NCBI RefSeq assembly: GCF_013318015.2
Contig: NZ_CP115841.1
Location: 2,614,501-2,678,500, forward strand
Length of the DNA: 64,000 nt
Direction: 5' to 3'
Origin: Agrobacterium tumefaciens
GTDB lineage: Bacteria > Pseudomonadota > Alphaproteobacteria > Rhizobiales > Rhizobiaceae
Positions 30,484-39,237 of this stretch are shown one piece after another. Each line of letters opens with the position of its first letter. Within the stretch, counting starts at the first letter, position 1. The position numbers and the translations under genes were made by a program. The notes under the pieces were generated by a model. That model was not told the DNA's origin. It was given only the letters and a program-made list of their open reading frames with translations, and ran no database searches.

Positions 30484-32246
30484 TGAAGATACCTTACATT
30501 CCTCAAGATGCCCCTTTTAATGGCGACCAGCGCGCCTGGCTATCCGGCTTCCTGGCCGGGCTTCATTCCCGCGCAGCAATGGGTATGGACACATCGGTTG
30601 CCGCTGCCGCTCCCAAGGCGGCGGCCAGCGTGCTGAACATTCTCTTCGGCACCCAGACCGGCAATGCCGAGGCGCTGGCGATGGATATAGCCGACGCCGC
30701 CCGTGCCCAGGGCATGCAGCCTGTGGTGACGGCCTTGGACGATGTTTCCATGGATAGTCTGGGCGTCATGAAGCGCGTCATTGTCGTCACCTCCACCTAC
30801 GGCGAAGGTGAAATGCCTGACAATGCCCAGCTTTTCTGGGAGGCACTTTCCAACGAGGCCGCACCCCGGCTGGATGAGATGAACTTTGCCGTGCTTGCGC
30901 TTGGCGACACCGGTTACGATGGCTTCTGCCAGGCGGGCAAGCTCATCGATACCCGCTTCGAGCAGCTTGGCGGCAAACGGATGAAGACGCGTATCGATTG
31001 CGATATCGATTTCGAAGATGTCGCCGCCAACTGGATCGGCGAGACCCTGCCACTCGCCCTCGCCATCGATGGTGGCAATAAGGCGGCGGTTGTGCCGGCG
31101 ATCGCCGAGGCGCCCGCGCGGGCAAAACAGGGCTGGAGCCGCAAGAACCCCTATGCCGCGCAGGTGAGCGTCAATCGCCTTCTTTCCGGGCCTGCTTCGT
31201 CCAAGGAAATTCGCCACTACGAATTTGATCTCGGCGAAAGTGGTCTCGATTATGAGGCGGGGGATGCTCTGGGCGTCGTTCCCCTAAACGACCCGAAACT
31301 GGTGGGCGCGCTGCTCGCACGCTTCGGAGTGAGCGCGGATGGTGAAGTCGCCGGACTCGACCGTCCGGTCGGCGATGCGCTTCTCAATATGTTCGAGATA
31401 TCGACACCGTCGCGTGAGTTGGTCGCGGAGATCGGCAAGCGCGCAGGTCACGATGAACTCAGCCACATCCTTGCGAATGGAGACAGGGAACAGCTTACCG
31501 CCTTTCTCTGGAGCAAGGATATTCTCGACCTGCTTAGTCTCGGTGAAAAACCCGTATTCGACCTTGCTGAATTCGTGACGTTCCTGAAGCCGTTACAGCA
31601 CCGCGCCTATTCGATCTCTTCCAGCCCTCTGGCCTCGCACAACAGCGTGCATCTGACAGTCGCCAGCGTGCGTTATCGCGCCGAAGGTCGCGAGCGTGGC
31701 GGCGTGTGCTCCACCTATCTCGCGGACCGGGTAGAAGCGGGGCAGAGTGCCGGGATTTTCGTCTCTCCGAACAAGGCGTTTCGCGTGCCTCAGGACAATG
31801 ACGCACCTGTTATCATGGTGGGACCCGGCACGGGTATTGCGCCATTCCGGGCATTTTTGCAGGAACGGCAGGCGCGGGGCGCAAAGGGCCGGAACTGGCT
31901 GTTTTTCGGCGATCAGCACCGGCAGTCGGATTTCATCTACGAAGACGAACTTGGAAAGATGAGTCGCGATGGCGTGCTAACCCGTCTCGATCTCGCTTTC
32001 TCGAGGGATCAGGCCGAAAAGATCTATGTTCAGACCCGTATGCGCCAAAACGGCAAGGCACTCTATCAATGGCTCGAAGAGGGCGGCCATTTCTATGTTT
32101 GCGGCGATGCGACCCGCATGGCGAAGGATGTTGACGATGCCCTGCACCGGATCGTTATTGACGAGGCGGGCATCTCTGCGGAAGCGGCAAGCGACTATGT
32201 AAACGGGCTGAAGCGCGAAAAACGGTATCTGCGCGATGTTTATTAG
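30480..32246 (+). CDS. CysJ-like NADPH diflavin reductase (sulfite reductase flavoprotein type)
   Basis: The 588-residue protein has three domains. An FMN flavodoxin domain starts near residue 55 (ILFGTQTGNAEALAMDIA, with TSTYGEGEMPDNAQ). An FAD domain has the RAYSISSSPLASHN and GGVCSTYLADR motifs. The NADPH domain has VGPGTGIAPFRAFLQERQ and the C-terminal aromatic KRYLRDVY. This matches the alpha subunit of sulfite reductase. No cysI or other siroheme enzyme is nearby; instead the ATG overlaps the stop of the GltB-like gene by 4 bases. Its electron acceptor may therefore be that protein (inference). The first 50 residues are a family N-terminal region. Confidence 0.9.
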   Translation: MMKIPYIPQDAPFNGDQRAWLSGFLAGLHSRAAMGMDTSVAAAAPKAAASVLNILFGTQTGNAEALAMDIADAARAQGMQPVVTALDDVSMDSLGVMKRVIVVTSTYGEGEMPDNAQLFWEALSNEAAPRLDEMNFAVLALGDTGYDGFCQAGKLIDTRFEQLGGKRMKTRIDCDIDFEDVAANWIGETLPLALAIDGGNKAAVVPAIAEAPARAKQGWSRKNPYAAQVSVNRLLSGPASSKEIRHYEFDLGESGLDYEAGDALGVVPLNDPKLVGALLARFGVSADGEVAGLDRPVGDALLNMFEISTPSRELVAEIGKRAGHDELSHILANGDREQLTAFLWSKDILDLLSLGEKPVFDLAEFVTFLKPLQHRAYSISSSPLASHNSVHLTVASVRYRAEGRERGGVCSTYLADRVEAGQSAGIFVSPNKAFRVPQDNDAPVIMVGPGTGIAPFRAFLQERQARGAKGRNWLFFGDQHRQSDFIYEDELGKMSRDGVLTRLDLAFSRDQAEKIYVQTRMRQNGKALYQWLEEGGHFYVCGDATRMAKDVDDALHRIVIDEAGISAEAASDYVNGLKREKRYLRDVY

Positions 32247-32265
32247 AGCAACGCGCTGAGGCGCA

Positions 32266-32859
32266 TCAGCAATTGGAGCAGGTTATCTCAGCGTCGCGCT
32301 GCTTGAAGAAATAATCGCGTGCGATCGTGATCGATCTTACGCCGGACGAAGAAATATCTGGCATGAACATCAACAATTCATGCGGCACGGAAAGCTCGAC
32401 GTGGATGAGGAAACTGTCCGCTACAAGCAAACGTGTGGGAACGGAGACTGGCGATCCCACCACATAGGGCCGCGCGTTTTTCTCGTTCCAGGACCAGGCG
32501 ATAGTCGCCTGTTTCTGCTTGTCGATCTTGATGCCGCTGATCTTCAGCTGCAGACCCTTGGTGCTATAAGGCGCAAAGACGGCAGCCGTTACGTCCTGCA
32601 TGCTTGTCAGATAAGCCTTGTCGACGGAATTTGTTTTGGAGATCAGGTCGTTGATCGTTGCGGAGGCGCTGCTTGCCCGCTTGTAGGTATTATAGCCGAT
32701 GGTGAGTTCGAAGGACGTCAGATAAAGCGCAAGCAATATCGGGAAGACGATTGCAAATTCTACCGCACCCACGCCACGGCGATCCCTTGCGAAGCGTGCG
32801 ACGAGCGCGATAAAACGAAGTCGACCGTTCGTGATGGTGGAAACAAGCCCTGCCATCAT
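32266..32859 (-). CDS. TadE/TadG-like pilus assembly protein
   Basis: The 197-residue protein has the TadE-like N-terminus: a basic leader followed by RRGVGAVEFAIVFPILLALYLTSFELTIGY, in which the conserved Glu lies in the membrane helix. The rest is a predicted extracytoplasmic domain and ends with a cysteine pair (CSNC). Such minor pseudopilins normally belong to Flp/Tad pilus loci, but none is present here. Its start overlaps the stop of the neighbouring TadE-like gene by 4 bases, so the two are co-translated. It faces the diflavin reductase gene convergently. Confidence 0.82.
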   Translation of the reverse strand: MMAGLVSTITNGRLRFIALVARFARDRRGVGAVEFAIVFPILLALYLTSFELTIGYNTYKRASSASATINDLISKTNSVDKAYLTSMQDVTAAVFAPYSTKGLQLKISGIKIDKQKQATIAWSWNEKNARPYVVGSPVSVPTRLLVADSFLIHVELSVPHELLMFMPDISSSGVRSITIARDYFFKQRDAEITCSNC

Positions 32860-33452
32860 GAGCCCCCGCTTGTGGTGTATTTCTCGTTCATGAAAGCATC
32901 GGTCGCGACAATGAGGAAATGCGAGGGCATCGACCCGTCGGCTGGGCGTATTTTGGTAAGATATGGTCGGATGATATCTGCGACTACACGCCAGCGATAA
33001 TAGACGCGCAGCATATTGATCGTGTCCGGTCCACCCGGCTTGAAGCCGAATTGCGCCGTGTCGAGATCGTAATATTCGCCGTTAGCTTTCAAGGGTATCG
33101 TAGTTGGAATATCCTTGAAGGCGGTGAAGGAGCGAAGGTCTATATAAAGCTTCTGTTCTTTTTTGATCTCATCAGCCGAGCAGGTGATAATCACCGAAAC
33201 TTCGTTGCAGAAACTCTTGCGAAAATCCTCTTTGGAAATCGAACTGCTGATCTGCCCGGTGCGCAGACGCCTCGCCATCGTGTCGGTAGCATTGACGACC
33301 ACCTGCTCCGCCATCAAGGCGATGAAAGTTTCGATGATCGCAAAGACGACGAGGAAATAGGGAAGCGCCAGGATCGCGAATTCGATGGCTGCTGTCCCGT
33401 CACGCGAGAGCCCGAATTTTTCCAGCAATGGCTTCAATTTGGCCAGTCGCAT
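32856..33452 (-). CDS. TadE-like pilus assembly protein
   Basis: The 198-residue protein has the TadE pattern near the start, GTAAIEFAILALPYFLVVFA, within a single membrane helix, followed by an extracytoplasmic domain with two cysteines. The region IETFIALMAEQVVVNATDTMARRLRTGQ is typical of TadE-like proteins of Rhizobiales. It is the upstream gene of a two-gene unit and shares 4 bases with the next. No prepilin peptidase, ATPase or Flp pilin is encoded in the window. Confidence 0.82.
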   Translation of the reverse strand: MRLAKLKPLLEKFGLSRDGTAAIEFAILALPYFLVVFAIIETFIALMAEQVVVNATDTMARRLRTGQISSSISKEDFRKSFCNEVSVIITCSADEIKKEQKLYIDLRSFTAFKDIPTTIPLKANGEYYDLDTAQFGFKPGGPDTINMLRVYYRWRVVADIIRPYLTKIRPADGSMPSHFLIVATDAFMNEKYTTSGGS

Positions 33453-33592
33453 ATGTGGGTGTCGATCTTTAGAATATGCGGCAAGCGCAACCGTTGAATT
33501 TGTTGCGGACCATAACCAGCCGGTGTTTAAATTCAGTTACCCCGACGAGTTATACTTTATCAGTTCGCAAAAATGGCACAGGCAATAAACGC

Positions 33593-33620
33593 AAAAAGCC
33601 CGGCATATCGCCGGGCTTTT
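33593..33620 (-). terminator. Terminator after fabI
   Basis: AAAAAGCCCGGC pairs with GCCGGGCTTTT across a 5-base loop (33593-33620). On the minus strand the stem is followed by TTTTTGCG. It lies 22 bases after the fabI stop and should end the fabA-fabB-fabI transcript. Confidence 0.88.
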
Positions 33621-33641
33621 ACTTACTGGAAAAACGATAGC

Positions 33642-34448
33642 TTATTCCGCATCCGCTTTTGAGAGAACCTCAAGGGTGGGTGTGGAGGTGATGTTGTAGC
33701 CGCAATCCACGTAGTGGCACTCGCCGGTAACGCCGCGCGACATGTTGGACAGCAGATAAAGAGCCGATCCGCCGATATCGTCGATATCCGCTGTTCGCCG
33801 CAGCGGTGCGTTTTTCTGGTTCCATGCATAGATTGCGCGCGCATCGGAAATGCCGGCGCCCGCCAGTGTGCGGACCGGTCCGGCCGAGATGGCGTTGACG
33901 CGAATATCGCGCGGGCCATAGTCGGCAGCGAGATAACGCACGGACGCTTCGAGAGCGGCCTTGGCAACGCCCATGACGTTGTAGTTGGGGATAACCCGCT
34001 GCGAACCGTTATAGGTCAGCGTCAGCATGGATCCGCCATTCGTCATCAGTTCGGCGGCACGCTTGGCGATTTCCGTGAACGAGAAACAGGAGATGACCAT
34101 AGTGCGGCTGAAATTCTCGCGGGTCGTATCCGCGTAAAGACCCTTCAGCTCGTTCTTGTCGGAAAAGCCAATCGCGTGCACGACGAAATCCAGCGTACCC
34201 CATTTTTCTCGGATTGCCGCAAAAAGCGCGTCAACCGAGGCGATATCCTCGACATCGCAAGGCACGATAAAGTCAGATCCGAGCTCGGCGGCGAGCGGCT
34301 TTACCCGCTTGCCGAGCGCCTCACCCTGATAGGTGAAGGCGAGCTCTGCGCCCTGCGCCGCAAGAGCCTTGGAGATACCCCAGGCGATAGAGTGATTGTT
34401 TGCGACGCCCATGATGAGGCCGCGTTTACCCTGCATGATGCCGTTCAT
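33642..34448 (-). CDS. fabI: Enoyl-[acyl-carrier-protein] reductase (NADH), FabI
   Basis: FabI performs the last reduction in each fatty acid elongation cycle and is the target of triclosan-type inhibitors. The 268-residue short-chain dehydrogenase has the FabI cofactor motif GLIMGVANNHSIAWGISKAL. The catalytic Tyr-x6-Lys is in PNYNVMGVAKAALEASV, and the block AGPVRTLAGAGI is also conserved. It lies 5 bases downstream of fabB in the fabA-fabB-fabI unit, the arrangement I associate with unsaturated fatty acid synthesis in Rhizobiales. Confidence 0.97.
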   Translation of the reverse strand: MNGIMQGKRGLIMGVANNHSIAWGISKALAAQGAELAFTYQGEALGKRVKPLAAELGSDFIVPCDVEDIASVDALFAAIREKWGTLDFVVHAIGFSDKNELKGLYADTTRENFSRTMVISCFSFTEIAKRAAELMTNGGSMLTLTYNGSQRVIPNYNVMGVAKAALEASVRYLAADYGPRDIRVNAISAGPVRTLAGAGISDARAIYAWNQKNAPLRRTADIDDIGGSALYLLSNMSRGVTGECHYVDCGYNITSTPTLEVLSKADAE

Positions 34449-34453
34449 GGCAA

Positions 34454-35677
34454 TTATCCGTTATGACGCTGGAAGACCAGCGTGGCGTTGGTGCCGCCGA
34501 AGCCGAAGGAATTGGAAAGGATCGTGTCGATCTTGGCATTGTCGATGCGGCTGCGAACAATCGGGACGCCCGCAAATTCCGGATCGAGTTCGGAAATATG
34601 CGCGCTCTCGCCGATGAAGCGTTCCTGCATCATCAACAGGCCGTAGATCGATTCCTGAACGCCTGCTGCGCCCAGCGAGTGGCCGGTGAGGGACTTGGTC
34701 GACTGGATATGCGGGATCTTGTCGCCGAAGACTTCCCGGATCGCGCCGATTTCCTTGCTGTCGCCCACCGGCGTCGAGGTGCCGTGGGTGTTGATGTAGT
34801 CGATATCGCCCTTGACGGTGGAAAGGGCTTGACGCATGCAGCGGATCGCGCCCTCGCCGGAAGGAGCCACCATGTCGTAACCATCCGAGGTTGCGCCATA
34901 ACCGACGATCTCGGCGTAAATCTTGGCGCCGCGCGCCTTTGCATGTTCCAGCTCTTCAAGAACCAGTACGCCAGCACCGCCGGCGATCACGAAACCGTCG
35001 CGGTTGACGTCATAGGCGCGGGAAGCGAGGTTTGGCGTCTCGTTATATTTGGACGACATCGCGCCCATGGCGTCGAAGAGGTTGGACATGGACCAATCGA
35101 GGTCTTCATGGCCGCCAGCAAACATCACGTCCTGCTTGCCCCACTGGATCATCTCGGCGGCGTTGCCGATGCAATGCGCCGATGTGGAGCAGGCGGAAGA
35201 GATCGAATAGTTGACGCCGTGGATCTTGAACCAGGTCGCAAGTGTGGCCGATGCGGTCGAGGACATGGCCTTCGGCACGGCAAACGGGCCAATACGCTTC
35301 GGACTGTTGTTCTTCAGCGTGATATCGGCGGCTTCGACGATGGTGCGGGTGGAAGGACCGCCCGAACCCATGATGATGCCGGTGCGCTCGTTGCCGCTGA
35401 TGTCGCTTTCCTCGAGACCGGAATCGGCAATCGCCTGCTTCATGGCAACGTGGTTCCATGCGCCGCCCTGCGAAAGGAAGCGCATGGCGCGACGGTCGAC
35501 CAGCTCGGTCGGATCGAGAGACGGCTTGCCCCATACCTGGCACTTGAAACCGTGTTCAGCAAAATCCGGTGAAAATGAAATGCCGGATTTGGCGTCGCGC
35601 AGGGATGCGGTGACTTCGGCGGCATCACCACCGATGGAAGAAACAATGCCGAGGCCGGTGACAACAACTCGTCTCAT
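34454..35677 (-). CDS. fabB: 3-oxoacyl-[acyl-carrier-protein] synthase I, FabB
   Basis: FabB elongates the cis-3-decenoyl product of FabA and so commits chains to unsaturated fatty acids. The 407-residue thiolase-fold protein has the Cys-His-His triad: [14 protein letters not shown] (catalytic Cys), [14 protein letters not shown] and [12 protein letters not shown]. The start [17 protein letters not shown] is the usual family start. It lies 75 bases after fabA and 5 bases before fabI on the same strand. Confidence 0.97.
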   Translation of the reverse strand: MRRVVVTGLGIVSSIGGDAAEVTASLRDAKSGISFSPDFAEHGFKCQVWGKPSLDPTELVDRRAMRFLSQGGAWNHVAMKQAIADSGLEESDISGNERTGIIMGSGGPSTRTIVEAADITLKNNSPKRIGPFAVPKAMSSTASATLATWFKIHGVNYSISSACSTSAHCIGNAAEMIQWGKQDVMFAGGHEDLDWSMSNLFDAMGAMSSKYNETPNLASRAYDVNRDGFVIAGGAGVLVLEELEHAKARGAKIYAEIVGYGATSDGYDMVAPSGEGAIRCMRQALSTVKGDIDYINTHGTSTPVGDSKEIGAIREVFGDKIPHIQSTKSLTGHSLGAAGVQESIYGLLMMQERFIGESAHISELDPEFAGVPIVRSRIDNAKIDTILSNSFGFGGTNATLVFQRHNG

Positions 35678-35752
35678 GAAATGGACCTTTTCTTAAGATT
35701 TCGGCTGGACGACCGAAGCCGCCCGGCGTTTGCCAGGACTATTCCGTCCGCT

Positions 35753-36268
35753 TCAGGCGGTCTTTTCCTTCGACAGCCCCACACGAAGGTCCGTCGCTTG
35801 ATAAATGGTTTCGCCGTCTGCCTTCAGCCATCCGTCTGCGGTACCCAGAACGAGACGTCCGCGCATCACGCGCTTGAAATCTATGCCGTACTGGAGGAGC
35901 TTCGTCTCCGGGCGAACCATGCCCTTGAACTTGACTTCGCCGGTGGAGAGCGCCATGCCGCGACCTTCTTCGCCCAGCCAGCCGAGGAAGAAGCCGGTCA
36001 GCTGCCACATGCCGTCAAGGCCGAGGCAACCCGGCATGATCGGGTTGCCCTGGAAATGGCAGGGGAAATACCAGTCGTCTGGGCTGACATCGTATTCAGC
36101 GCGGATGAAACCCTTGTCGAACGCGCCGCCGGTTTCGGAAATTTCGGTGATGCGGTGAACCATGAGCATGGGAGGCAACGGAAGCTGGGCATTTCCCGGG
36201 CCGAACAATTCGCCGCGTCCGCAGGAAAGGATCTCCTCGTAATTGTAACTTGATTGCCTCGTTGCCAT
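35753..36268 (-). CDS. fabA: 3-hydroxydecanoyl-[acyl-carrier-protein] dehydratase/isomerase, FabA
   Basis: FabA dehydrates 3-hydroxydecanoyl-ACP and isomerises the product to cis-3-decenoyl-ACP, the branch point to unsaturated fatty acids. The 171-residue protein has the hot-dog active site [17 protein letters not shown], which holds the catalytic His and Asp. The start [14 protein letters not shown] is the usual one. It is the first gene of the unit and is divergent from irr across about 315 bases. A 10-bp sequence upstream of it recurs inverted nearer irr. Confidence 0.97.
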   Translation of the reverse strand: MATRQSSYNYEEILSCGRGELFGPGNAQLPLPPMLMVHRITEISETGGAFDKGFIRAEYDVSPDDWYFPCHFQGNPIMPGCLGLDGMWQLTGFFLGWLGEEGRGMALSTGEVKFKGMVRPETKLLQYGIDFKRVMRGRLVLGTADGWLKADGETIYQATDLRVGLSKEKTA

Positions 36269-36302
36269 ACCGCTTTCACTTCCTCAATCACTGGTGTTTA
36301 TC

Positions 36303-36399
36303 GACTTCACTAGAGCAAGTTAGGTTCAAAATGAAGCGCTGCAAGGGCAGAGGCCATTATGCCCCCATTCTTTGTCTTCAAACCTTCTTTAGTGAAGTC
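36303..36399. repeat. Widely spaced inverted repeat between fabA and irr
   Basis: GACTTCACTA (36303-36312) recurs as the exact inverse TAGTGAAGTC (36390-36399), 77 bases apart; allowing one G-T pair, the match extends to 13 bases. One copy is 35 bases from the fabA start and the other faces irr. The rest of this roughly 315-base interval (36269-36583) holds no gene I can support; an open frame from 36359 reads into irr but its first part is unlike the family. Confidence 0.55.
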
Positions 36400-36583
36400 A
36401 TTACCTCAATATGCCGTCCGCATACAGGAACCATCCGGCAGGAACCAGAGGAAATTTGCAAGAATGGCCGGTTTGCAGCCATTTGCGACACTCGGCGACG
36501 CTGAAACTATTGAAAGCATTCACCGCAAAAGATATATGCTATTGCAATTGATGGGTTTCACCCTGTGTTTGGAATGGGATTGC

Positions 36584-37003
36584 ATGGCATTTGACGCCAC
36601 ATTGGATATCGGGACGAGGCTGCGGCGCTCGGGGCTGCGGCCCACGCGCCAGCGCGTTGCTTTGGGCGATCTTCTTTTCGCAAAGGGTGATCGCCACCTG
36701 ACTGTCGAGGAGCTGCATGACGAGGCGGTGACCGCCGGCGTGCCCGTTTCTCTCGCGACGGTCTACAACACGCTGCATCAGTTTACCGAAGCCGGTCTCA
36801 TCCGCGTTCTGGCTGTCGAGGGTGCCCGCACCTATTTCGACACCAACGTGTCCGACCACCATCACTTCTTCGTGGAAGGAGAGAACGAGGTTCTCGACAT
36901 CCCCGTCAACAATCTCCAGATCGACAATCTGCCAGAGGCGCCCGAAGGCATGGAAATCGCCCATGTGGACGTGGTCATTCGCCTGCGTCGCAAGCGCGGT
37001 TGA
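36584..37003 (+). CDS. irr: Irr, Fur-family iron response regulator
   Basis: Irr of Rhizobiales represses haem synthesis and activates iron uptake under low iron. The 139-residue protein has a Fur-type winged helix (LRPTRQRVALGDLLFAKGDRH, then VSLATVYNTLHQF) and the metal/haem-binding NVSDHHHFFVEGENE motif. The histidine triplet identifies Irr rather than Fur or Mur. The N-terminal Cys-Pro haem regulatory motif of the Bradyrhizobium protein is not present. I choose the ATG at 36584 by comparison with the family; ATG 36551 would add 11 residues. Confidence 0.9.
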   Translation: MAFDATLDIGTRLRRSGLRPTRQRVALGDLLFAKGDRHLTVEELHDEAVTAGVPVSLATVYNTLHQFTEAGLIRVLAVEGARTYFDTNVSDHHHFFVEGENEVLDIPVNNLQIDNLPEAPEGMEIAHVDVVIRLRRKRG

Positions 37004-37023
37004 AGCTTCGGCTTGATAAACAA

Positions 37024-37056
37024 AAAAACATGGCGCCTGTGGGCGCCATTTTTGTT
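37024..37056 (+). terminator. Terminator after irr
   Basis: ATGGCGCC (37030-37037) pairs with GGCGCCAT (37042-37049) with an A run before and TTTTTGTTT after. It follows the irr stop by 20 bases and, because it is flanked by A and T runs, may also serve the convergent TRIC-like gene. Confidence 0.88.
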
Positions 37057-37075
37057 TCAGGCAGCCTTCGCCGCC

Positions 37076-37714
37076 TCACTTCAATATATCTTCAGGCCGT
37101 CTGCCGGGCTTGCCCTTGTAGGGCGGAAAGGTCCATCCGAAGATCAACGCTCCGGACCGGACACCGAAAGCCGTCAATACGCCGATGCCCGACGCGACAT
37201 AAAGCGGCGCTCCGAGGAAATAAGCGCCGGTGAAGATGGAGGCGCCCAAAAGCGCGCAGGTGATGTAGATTTCCGGGCGCAGCAGCACGGAGGGTTCTCC
37301 CGCGAGAACATCGCGCAATACGCCGCCGAACGTCGCTGTCAAAACGCCTGTCACGATCGCCACGGTTGCGGAGCCGCTTGCAGCCAGACCCTTGGCGGCT
37401 CCCATGACGCAATAGGCTGAGAGGCCGACGGCATCGAGCCAGATGAGCACCCGATACCGGGATTCGAACAGGTAGGCGGTGAAGAAAAGTAGGACCGCAA
37501 CCGATACGCAGACCAGAATATAGGTCGGGTTCAACACCCAGAACACGGGCGCCCTGCCCAGCACGAGATCGCGCACGGTGCCGCCGCCGATCCCGGTCGC
37601 GGCGGCGAAAAACAGGAAGCCGATCAGGTCGAGCTGCTTGCGCGAGGCGGCCAATGCGCCGGTTGCGGCAAACACGGCAACGCCGGCATAATCGAGAAAA
37701 CCCAGCAGTGTCAT
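37076..37714 (-). CDS. TRIC/UPF0126 family cation channel protein
   Basis: The 212-residue membrane protein is made of two tandem UPF0126 repeats, each with three helices. The repeat signatures are GIGGGTVRDLVLGR near residue 42 and FGGVLRDVLAGEPS near residue 129. The family is related to trimeric intracellular cation channels and conducts potassium in the few prokaryotic proteins studied. Its physiological role here is unknown. It converges with irr and is divergent from the secreted hypothetical protein. Confidence 0.9.
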   Translation of the reverse strand: MTLLGFLDYAGVAVFAATGALAASRKQLDLIGFLFFAAATGIGGGTVRDLVLGRAPVFWVLNPTYILVCVSVAVLLFFTAYLFESRYRVLIWLDAVGLSAYCVMGAAKGLAASGSATVAIVTGVLTATFGGVLRDVLAGEPSVLLRPEIYITCALLGASIFTGAYFLGAPLYVASGIGVLTAFGVRSGALIFGWTFPPYKGKPGRRPEDILK

Positions 37715-37836
37715 GGAAAAGGTCCCCCCGGAAATTTGGATGCGTTTGCGTCAGTGTCGCGCAAGCACGGAACTCTAGGCTGGCCGCCCGGATGATCGCA
37801 ACATCCATAAACGAAACGGATGCAAAGGAAAATGCC

Positions 37837-38310
37837 GTGCGAATCGCTATCGTTGCCGCTCTTCAGGCGCTGGTCCTCTTGGTGTTTCCGGTCGCGCTGG
37901 CGGCACAGCAGCAGCTGGTGAACGATCCCGAGATCTATGAAAAGGATCATTTCCGCAAGGAGTGCAAGACGGCTGGCTTCGGCGATGATTTCATCACCAG
38001 ACTGGATATCAACAATGATGGCCTGATGGATGCCGTCGTCAATCACGGCGTGCTGGATTGCGATGGCGAAAAAGGCCGCAGCTGCGATGACGAAGGTTGC
38101 CCTTACAATTTTTACGTCCAGGTCAAAGAGGGCGGATATCTGATGATCGCGACGGCTCGGATTTACGGCTACGATTTCATCAAACGTTTCGGCAACATGG
38201 TCTTCGTACTGAAGATGCACCCGCGTTATTGCGATCGAACCGACAAGGAAGCCTGCCTGATGACGGTGCGGGTGCGCGGCACGAAATTCGTCACCATCTC
38301 ACGCAAGTGA
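37837..38310 (+). CDS. Secreted hypothetical protein with an EF-hand-like motif
   Basis: I do not recognise this 157-residue protein. It has a signal peptide (about 1-23, VAALQALVLLVFPVALAAQ) and a DINNDGLMD segment that resembles a calcium-binding EF-hand loop. Six cysteines in the mature part suggest disulfides (CKTAG, LDCDGEKGRSCDDEGC, YCDRTDKEACL). I choose the GTG at 37837 because AAGGA lies seven bases upstream and a signal peptide follows directly; the open frame extends further upstream without support. A periplasmic location is inferred. Confidence 0.7.
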   Translation: MRIAIVAALQALVLLVFPVALAAQQQLVNDPEIYEKDHFRKECKTAGFGDDFITRLDINNDGLMDAVVNHGVLDCDGEKGRSCDDEGCPYNFYVQVKEGGYLMIATARIYGYDFIKRFGNMVFVLKMHPRYCDRTDKEACLMTVRVRGTKFVTISRK

Positions 38311-38321
38311 CGACGCAGCCG

Positions 38322-39032
38322 TCAGGGCGCGATGCGCCTGATCCGGACCCTTTGATTATAGCGGTGGCGAAGCGAACGCGGAATGACGAGTGTGGCGATG
38401 GCGACCGCAAAAACGGTTGCCGCAACCACCCACAGGGCATCGTACTGCAGCGTGGCGCCCAACACCGCCCCGCAGATTGCGCCGCTTATCATACCGAGCC
38501 AGGGCACGATCTGGATGCCCCAATCGAGGCTTCGCTCCCCCAGAAGATAGCGACCGATGCCACGGCCAAAACGGGAAAGGGCGCCGGTCACGTAGGTGAG
38601 GCCAATAGGCAGCCCCTCAATATGTTCGACGGCAGCGTTGACCATCCCCATGGCGAAAACGACAAGATAAAACTGCGCCAGGGCGGAAGCATCGCCGCGC
38701 AGCAATGCGGCAATCGCCACCAGCGACCCGACGGCCACGAGAACGGCAAAGATGCTCCGGTCGAATTTATGCGCGACCACGATACCGCCAGCATTGCCCG
38801 CCACGAAAGCGATGATCGCGAAGAGTAATTTCGCCGCATGGGAATAAACGCCAGCTTCCATCGAAATGGCCGCGCGGGTGGTGTTGCCGGTCATGAAGGA
38901 AACGAAATCGCCGGAAAGATGAAGACCCACCGCATCTGTCATTCCGGCGATGAATGAAATGGCGGCGACGAGCGCAATGCCGGTGCCGGTGCGCCTTGCC
39001 CTGATGATGTTACGGCGTCTCTGTCTGGTCAT
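38322..39032 (-). CDS. DUF1275 (YoaK-like) membrane protein
   Basis: The 236-residue protein has six or more hydrophobic helices and the DUF1275 marks. These are AAISFIAGMTDAVGLHLSGDFVSFMTGNTTRA near residues 20-52 (the SFMTGN motif) and FGRGIGRYLLGE later. Members are small integral membrane proteins with no settled function. It converges with the secreted hypothetical gene, leaving 11 bases between the stops. Confidence 0.88.
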   Translation of the reverse strand: MTRQRRRNIIRARRTGTGIALVAAISFIAGMTDAVGLHLSGDFVSFMTGNTTRAAISMEAGVYSHAAKLLFAIIAFVAGNAGGIVVAHKFDRSIFAVLVAVGSLVAIAALLRGDASALAQFYLVVFAMGMVNAAVEHIEGLPIGLTYVTGALSRFGRGIGRYLLGERSLDWGIQIVPWLGMISGAICGAVLGATLQYDALWVVAATVFAVAIATLVIPRSLRHRYNQRVRIRRIAP

Positions 39033-39237
39033 GGAAAGCTCGATATGGAAAACAGCGGGCCGATGCGCCGGGCTGTGCTATCCTATGTCTAGAACGCCGG
39101 GCGGCTTGTTTGCAATCTTTCTGGAAGCGTTTGAGCGCCTCTATTTCGTCTAGACAAATGTAAAATCCCTGCCTAGCATGCCTCAAATAAAGCGAAAAAA
39201 ATATCGCACAAAAATAAATCAAAAAGGGGTTCCGATC

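Noticed and set aside
30480..32246. Naming the diflavin reductase cysJ
   Set aside because: The domain pattern fits CysJ, but there is no cysI nearby and the coupled gene is GltB-like, so the electron acceptor is unresolved.
36359..36583. N-terminal extension of Irr in the same frame
   Set aside because: The extra residues do not resemble Fur-family proteins and would cross the fabA-irr promoter region; ATG 36584 gives the usual length.
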